Of a DNA stretch of 64,000 bases, positions 58,666-64,000 are shown piece by piece (the stretch's first letter is position 1; each line of letters opens with the position of its first letter). The position numbers and the translations under genes are program-made. The stretch lies in assembly GCF_037975245.1 (NCBI RefSeq), contig NC_092572.1, forward strand, positions 15,630,269-15,694,268. The letters are read 5' to 3'. Below the pieces are notes generated by a model that was not told where the DNA came from, did not search any database, and saw only the letters and a list, made by a program, of their open reading frames with translations. The stretch comes from Apostichopus japonicus (taxonomy: Eukaryota; Echinodermata; Holothuroidea; Aspidochirotida; Stichopodidae).

Positions 58666-61635
58666 TCCGTGGTTCGAACCCCGGGTGATGACGTCTTTTG
58701 CCGATCTTTTACAGCAAGTGCCTGCACGGGGAGCTGTAAGTATTAGTTAATCCACCTAATATCTCAGTCCATACAGTGGCGGGATGGCTCGGCGCACTGT
58801 ACGAGCTGATGATCGAGACTCTCTTTTGCATCCCTGGTTCGAACCCCGGGTGATGACGTCTTTTGCCGATCTTTTACAGCAAGTGCCTGCACGGGGAGCT
58901 GTAAGTATTAGTTAATCCACCTAATATCTCAGTCCATACAGTGGCGGGATGGCTCGGCGCACTGTACGAGCTGATGATCGAGACTCTCTTTTGCATCCCT
59001 GGTTCGAACCCCGGGTGATGACGTCTTTTGCCGATCTTTTGCAGCAAGTGCCTGCACGGGGAGCTGTAAGTATTAGTTAATCCACCTAATATCTCAGTCC
59101 ATACAGTGGCGCGATGGCTCGGCGCACTGTACGAGCTGATGATCGAGACTCTCTTTTGCATCCGTGGTTCGAACCCCGGGTGATGACGTCTTTTGCCGAT
59201 CTTTTACAGCAAGTGCCTGCACGGGGAGCTGTAAGTATTAGTTAATCCACCTAATATCTCAGTCCATACAGTGGCGCGATTGCTCGGCGCACTGTACGAG
59301 CTGATGATCGAGACTCTCTTTTGCATCCGTGGTTCGAACCCCGGGTGATGACGTCTTTTGCCGATCTTTTACAGCAAGTGCCTGCACGGGGAGCTGTAAG
59401 TATTAGTTAATCCACCTAATATCTCAGTCCATACAGTGGCGCGATGGCTCGGCGCACTGTACGAGCTGATGATCGAGACTCTCTTTTGCATCCCTGGTTC
59501 GAACCCCGGGTGATGACGTCTTTTGCCGATCTTTTACAGCAAGTGCCTGCACGGGGAGCTGTAAGTATTAGTTAATCCACCTAATATCTCAGTCCATACA
59601 GTGGCGCGATTGCTCGGCGCACTGTACGAGCTGATGATCGAGACTCTCTTTTGCATCCCTGGTTCGAACCCCGGGTGATGACGTCTTTTGCCGATCTTTT
59701 ACAGCAAGTGCCTGCACGGGGAGCTGTAAGTATTAGTTAATCCACCTAATATCTCAGTCCATACAGTGGCGCGATGGCTCGGCGCACTGTACGAGCTGAT
59801 GATCGAGACTCTCTTTTGCATCCCTGGTTCGAACCCCGGGTGATGACGTCTTTTGCCGATCTTTTACAGCAAGTGCCTGCACGGGGAGCTGTAAGTATTA
59901 GTTAATCCACCTAATATCTCAGTCCATACAGTGGCGCGATGGCTCGGCGCACTGTACGAGCTGATGATCGAGACTCTCTTTTGCATCCCTGGTTCGAACC
60001 CCGGGTGATGACGTCTTTTGCCGATCTTTTACAGCAAGTGCCTGCACGGGGAGCTGTAAGTATTAGTTAATCCACCTAATATCTCAGTCCATACAGTGGC
60101 GCGATGGCTCGGCGCACTGTACGAGCTGATGATCGAGACTCTCTTTTGCATCCCTGGTTCGAACCCCGGGTGATGACGTCTTTTGCCGATCTTTTACAGC
60201 AAGTGCCTGCACGGGGAGCTGTAAGTATTAGTTAATCCACCTAATATCTCAGTCCATACAGTGGCGGGATGGCTCGGCGCACTGTACGAGCTGATGATCG
60301 AGACTCTCTTTTGCATCCCTGGTTCGAACCCCGGGTGATGACGTCTTTTGCCGATCTTTTACAGCAAGTGCCTGCACGGGGAGCTGTAAGTATTAGTTAA
60401 TCCACCTAATATCTCAGTCCATACAGTGGGGCGATGGCTCGGCGCACTGTACGAGCTGATGATCGAGACTCTCTTTTGCATCCCTGGTTCGAACCCCGGG
60501 TGATGACGTCTTTTGCCGATCTTTTACAGCAAGTGCCTGCACGGGGAGCTGTAAGTATTAGTTAATCCACCTAATATCTCAGTCCATACAGTGGCGCGAT
60601 GGCTCGGCGCACTGTACGAGCTGATGATCGAGACTCTCTTTTGCATCCCTGGTTCGAACCCCGGGTGATGACGTCTTTTGCCGATCTTTTACAGCAAGTG
60701 CCTGCACGGGGAGCTGTAAATATTAGTTAATCCACCTAATATCTCAGTCCATACAGTGGCGGGATGGCTCGGCGCACTGTACGAGCTGATGATCGAGACT
60801 CTCTTTTGCATCCCTGGTTCGAACCCCGGGTGATGACGTCTTTTGCCGATCTTTTACAGCAAGTGCCTGCACGGGGAGCTGTAAGTATTAGTTAATCCAC
60901 CTAATATCTCAGTCCATACAGTGGCGCGATGGCTCGGCGCACTGTACGAGCTGATGATCGAGACTCTCTTTTGCATCCCTGGTTCGAACCCCGGGTGATG
61001 ACGTCTTTTGCCGATCTTTTACAGCAAGTGCCTGCACGGGGAGCTGTAAGTATTAGTTAATCCACCTAATATCTCAGTCCATACAGTTGCGGGATGGCTC
61101 GGCGCACTGTACGAGCTGATGATCGAGACTCTCTTTTGCATCCCTGGTTCGAACCCCGGGTGATGACGTCTTTTGCCGATCTTTTACAGCAAGTGCCTGC
61201 ACGGGGAGCTGTAAGTATTAGTTAATCCACCTAATATCTCAGTCCATACAGTGGCGGGATGGCTCGGCGCACTGTACGAGCTGATGATCGAGACTCTCTT
61301 TTGCATCCCTGGTTCGAACCCCGGGTGATGACGTCTTTTGCCGATCTTTTACAGCAAGTGCCTGCACGGGGAGCTGTAAGTATTAGTTAATCCACCTAAT
61401 ATCTCAGTCCATACAGTGGCGCGATGGCTCGGCGCACTGTACGAGCTGATGATCGAGACTCTCTTTTGCATCCCTGGTTCGAACCCCGGGTGATGACGTC
61501 TTTTGCCGATCTTTTACAGCAAGTGCCTGCACGGGGAGCTGTAAGTATTAGTTAATCCACCTAATATCTCAGTCCATACAGTGGCGCGATGGCTCGGCGC
61601 ACTGTACGAGCTGATGATCGAGACTCTCTTTTGCA
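58666..61635 (+). repeat. 18-monomer module beginning 117G, 117G, 46G (first)
   Basis: Two 117G monomers precede the 46G unit at 59,041, followed by 4G and 121T units. The same opening recurs at 61,636, exactly 18 monomers later (46G at 62,011). It holds one 75A at 60,720, a C-to-G singleton at 60,430 and the rare 113T variant at 61,088. Confidence 0.6.
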
Positions 61636-63285
61636 TCCGTGGTTCGAACCCCGGGTGATGACGTCTTTTGCCGATCTTTTACAGCAAGTGCCTGCACGGG
61701 GAGCTGTAAGTATTAGTTAATCCACCTAATATCTCAGTCCATACAGTGGCGGGATGGCTCGGCGCACTGTACGAGCTGATGATCGAGACTCTCTTTTGCA
61801 TCCCTGGTTCGAACCCCGGGTGATGACGTCTTTTGCCGATCTTTTACAGCAAGTGCCTGCACGGGGAGCTGTAAGTATTAGTTAATCCACCTAATATCTC
61901 AGTCCATACAGTGGCGGGATGGCTCGGCGCACTGTACGAGCTGATGATCGAGACTCTCTTTTGCATCCCTGGTTCGAACCCCGGGTGATGACGTCTTTTG
62001 CCGATCTTTTGCAGCAAGTGCCTGCACGGGGAGCTGTAAGTATTAGTTAATCCACCTAATATCTCAGTCCATACAGTGGCGCGATGGCTCGGCGCACTGT
62101 ACGAGCTGATGATCGAGACTCTCTTTTGCATCCGTGGTTCGAACCCCGGGTGATGACGTCTTTTGCCGATCTTTTACAGCAAGTGCCTGCACGGGGAGCT
62201 GTAAGTATTAGTTAATCCACCTAATATCTCAGTCCATACAGTGGCGCGATTGCTCGGCGCACTGTACGAGCTGATGATCGAGACTCTCTTTTGCATCCGT
62301 GGTTCGAACCCCGGGTGATGACGTCTTTTGCCGATCTTTTACAGCAAGTGCCTGCACGGGGAGCTGTAAGTATTAGTTAATCCACCTAATATCTCAGTCC
62401 ATACAGTGGCGCGATGGCTCGGCGCACTGTACGAGCTGATGATCGAGACTCTCTTTTGCATCCCTGGTTCGAACCCCGGGTGATGACGTCTTTTGCCGAT
62501 CTTTTACAGCAAGTGCCTGCACGGGGAGCTGTAAGTATTAGTTAATCCACCTAATATCTCAGTCCATACAGTGGCGCGATGGCTCGGCGCACTGTACGAG
62601 CTGATGATCGAGACTCTCTTTTGCATCCCTGGTTCGAACCCCGGGTGATGACGTCTTTTGCCGATCTTTTACAGCAAGTGCCTGCACGGGGAGCTGTAAG
62701 TATTAGTTAATCCACCTAATATCTCAGTCCATACAGTGGCGCGATGGCTCGGCGCACTGTACGAGCTGATGATCGAGACTCTCTTTTGCATCCCTGGTTC
62801 GAACCCCGGGTGATGACGTCTTTTGCCGATCTTTTACAGCAAGTGCCTGCACGGGGAGCTGTAAGTATTAGTTAATCCACCTAATATCTCAGTCCATACA
62901 GTGGCGCGATGGCTCGGCGCACTGTACGAGCTGATGATCGAGACTCTCTTTTGCATCCCTGGTTCGAACCCCGGGTGATGACGTCTTTTGCCGATCTTTT
63001 ACAGCAAGTGCCTGCACGGGGAGCTGTAAGTATTAGTTAATCCACCTAATATCTCAGTCCATACAGTGGCGGGATGGCTCGGCGCACTGTACGAGCTGAT
63101 GATCGAGACTCTCTTTTGCATCCCTGGTTCGAACCCCGGGTGATGACGTCTTTTGCCGATCTTTTACAGCAAGTGCCTGCACGGGGAGCTGTAAGTATTA
63201 GTTAATCCACCTAATATCTCAGTCCATACAGTGGCGCGATGGCTCGGCGCACTGTACGAGCTGATGATCGAGACTCTCTTTTGCA
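61636..63285 (+). repeat. 10-monomer module beginning 117G, 117G, 46G (second)
   Basis: It has the same opening as the module before it (46G at 62,011, then 4G and 121T units). It is cut to ten monomers before the opening recurs at 63,286. There is no 75A monomer here. The shorter length suggests unequal exchange between related modules. Confidence 0.6.
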
Positions 63286-64000
63286 TCCCTGGTTCGAACC
63301 CCGGGTGATGACGTCTTTTGCCGATCTTTTACAGCAAGTGCCTGCACGGGGAGCTGTAAGTATTAGTTAATCCACCTAATATCTCAGTCCATACAGTTGC
63401 GGGATGGCTCGGCGCACTGTACGAGCTGATGATCGAGACTCTCTTTTGCATCCCTGGTTCGAACCCCGGGTGATGACGTCTTTTGCCGATCTTTTACAGC
63501 AAGTGCCTGCACGGGGAGCTGTAAGTATTAGTTAATCCACCTAATATCTCAGTCCATACAGTGGCGGGATGGCTCGGCGCACTGTACGAGCTGATGATCG
63601 AGACTCTCTTTTGCATCCCTGGTTCGAACCCCGGGTGATGACGTCTTTTGCCGATCTTTTGCAGCAAGTGCCTGCACGGGGAGCTGTAAGTATTAGTTAA
63701 TCCACCTAATATCTCAGTCCATACAGTGGCGCGATGGCTCGGCGCACTGTACGAGCTGATGATCGAGACTCTCTTTTGCATCCGTGGTTCGAACCCCGGG
63801 TGATGACGTCTTTTGCCGATCTTTTACAGCAAGTGCCTGCACGGGGAGCTGTAAGTATTAGTTAATCCACCTAATATCTCAGTCCATACAGTGGCGCGAT
63901 TGCTCGGCGCACTGTACGAGCTGATGATCGAGACTCTCTTTTGCATCCGTGGTTCGAACCCCGGGTGATGACGTCTTTTGCCGATCTTTTACAGCAAGTG
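63286..64000 (+). repeat. Third 117G, 117G, 46G module, truncated by window end
   Basis: The first monomer shares the rare 113T (GTTGCGGG) at 63,398 with the one at 61,088, 14 monomers earlier. Then come 117G, 46G (63,661), 4G and 121T as in the two previous modules. The sequence stops 55 bases into unit 389. Confidence 0.65.

Larger units (their letters stand above)
1..64000 (+). repeat. 165-bp tRNA-like satellite DNA, continuous tandem array
   Basis: The sequence repeats every 165 bases from end to end. Unit starts (TCCCTGG or TCCGTGG) fall at 1, 166, 331 and so on to 63,781 and 63,946. Three internal deletions totalling 75 bp account exactly for the drift, giving 388 monomers plus 55 bases. 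Most monomers differ from the consensus at only zero to three positions. GC is about 51.5% (85 of 165 consensus bases). All units point the same way and no foreign insertion interrupts them. Both window edges lie inside the array, so its true length is unknown. Array length, homogeneity and nucleosome-sized period fit eukaryotic centromeric or heterochromatic satellite DNA; the location is inference. The tRNA-like segment suggests origin from a tRNA or tRNA-derived SINE. Confidence 0.99.

Noticed and set aside
1-64000. CRISPR array
   Set aside because: The repeat is the entire 165-bp unit with no unique spacers between copies, and no cas genes are present.
1-64000. Spliced-leader RNA or 5S rRNA tandem repeat
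   Set aside because: The donor-like GTAAGTATT is not preceded by any spliced-leader exon I recognise, there is no clear Sm site and snRNA fold, and no 5S internal control region is seen.

Overview
The whole 64 kb window is one uninterrupted head-to-tail satellite array. The repeat unit is 165 bp. With unit 1 placed at position 1 there are 388 monomers plus the first 55 bases of a 389th. All are on the same strand and nearly identical, and neither end of the window reaches a flank. I find no protein-coding gene, functional tRNA, rRNA, CRISPR array, transposon insertion or unique sequence. The only departures from exact 165-bp spacing are three small deletions: 2 bp near 4,117, 11 bp near 20,327 and 62 bp near 44,256. 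Each is explained by short direct repeats inside the monomer.

A long, homogeneous array with a nucleosome-sized unit is typical of eukaryotic centromeric, pericentromeric or subtelomeric satellite DNA. The species cannot be read from the sequence. Each monomer holds a perfect RNA polymerase III B-box (GGTTCGAACCC) inside a tRNA T-arm-like hairpin. A tRNA D-arm-like hairpin (GCTC/GAGC) lies upstream at roughly tRNA spacing. The acceptor stem and a proper anticodon arm are missing. The simplest reading is a satellite derived from a tRNA-type SINE or a tRNA relic.

Monomers differ mainly at a few sites, numbered 1-165 from TCCCTGG: 4 (C/G), 46 (A/G), 75 (G/A), 114 (G/T), 117 (C/G) and 121 (G/T, rarely A). 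The order of these variants gives the array its layout. (1) 1-1,650: ten virtually identical monomers. (2) 1,651-10,063: monomers rich in 117G, with most of the 114T variants and no 4G or 121T. (3) 10,064-15,013: a transition where 4G, 121T and 46G first appear. (4) 15,014-33,758: variant-rich, with a loose 19-21-monomer higher-order period between about 17 and 26 kb. (5) 33,759-43,990 (copy A) and 44,257-53,333 (copy B): a direct ~9-10 kb tandem duplication inside the satellite, proven by shared rare variants at constant offset. A seven-monomer indel separates the copies internally, and the 62-bp deletion lies at the start of copy B. Both copies contain 8-monomer higher-order repeats. (6) 53,386-57,015: two 11-monomer higher-order repeats. 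(7) 57,016-64,000: further modules at 18- and 10-monomer spacing.

No genes work together here. The biology is that of satellite turnover (unequal exchange, gene conversion, slippage) and possible Pol III or other non-coding transcription of a tRNA-like repeat. The reverse-strand reading frames of 95-150 codons are by-products of the 165-bp (55-codon) period combined with a 46G variant that removes the one stop per unit.
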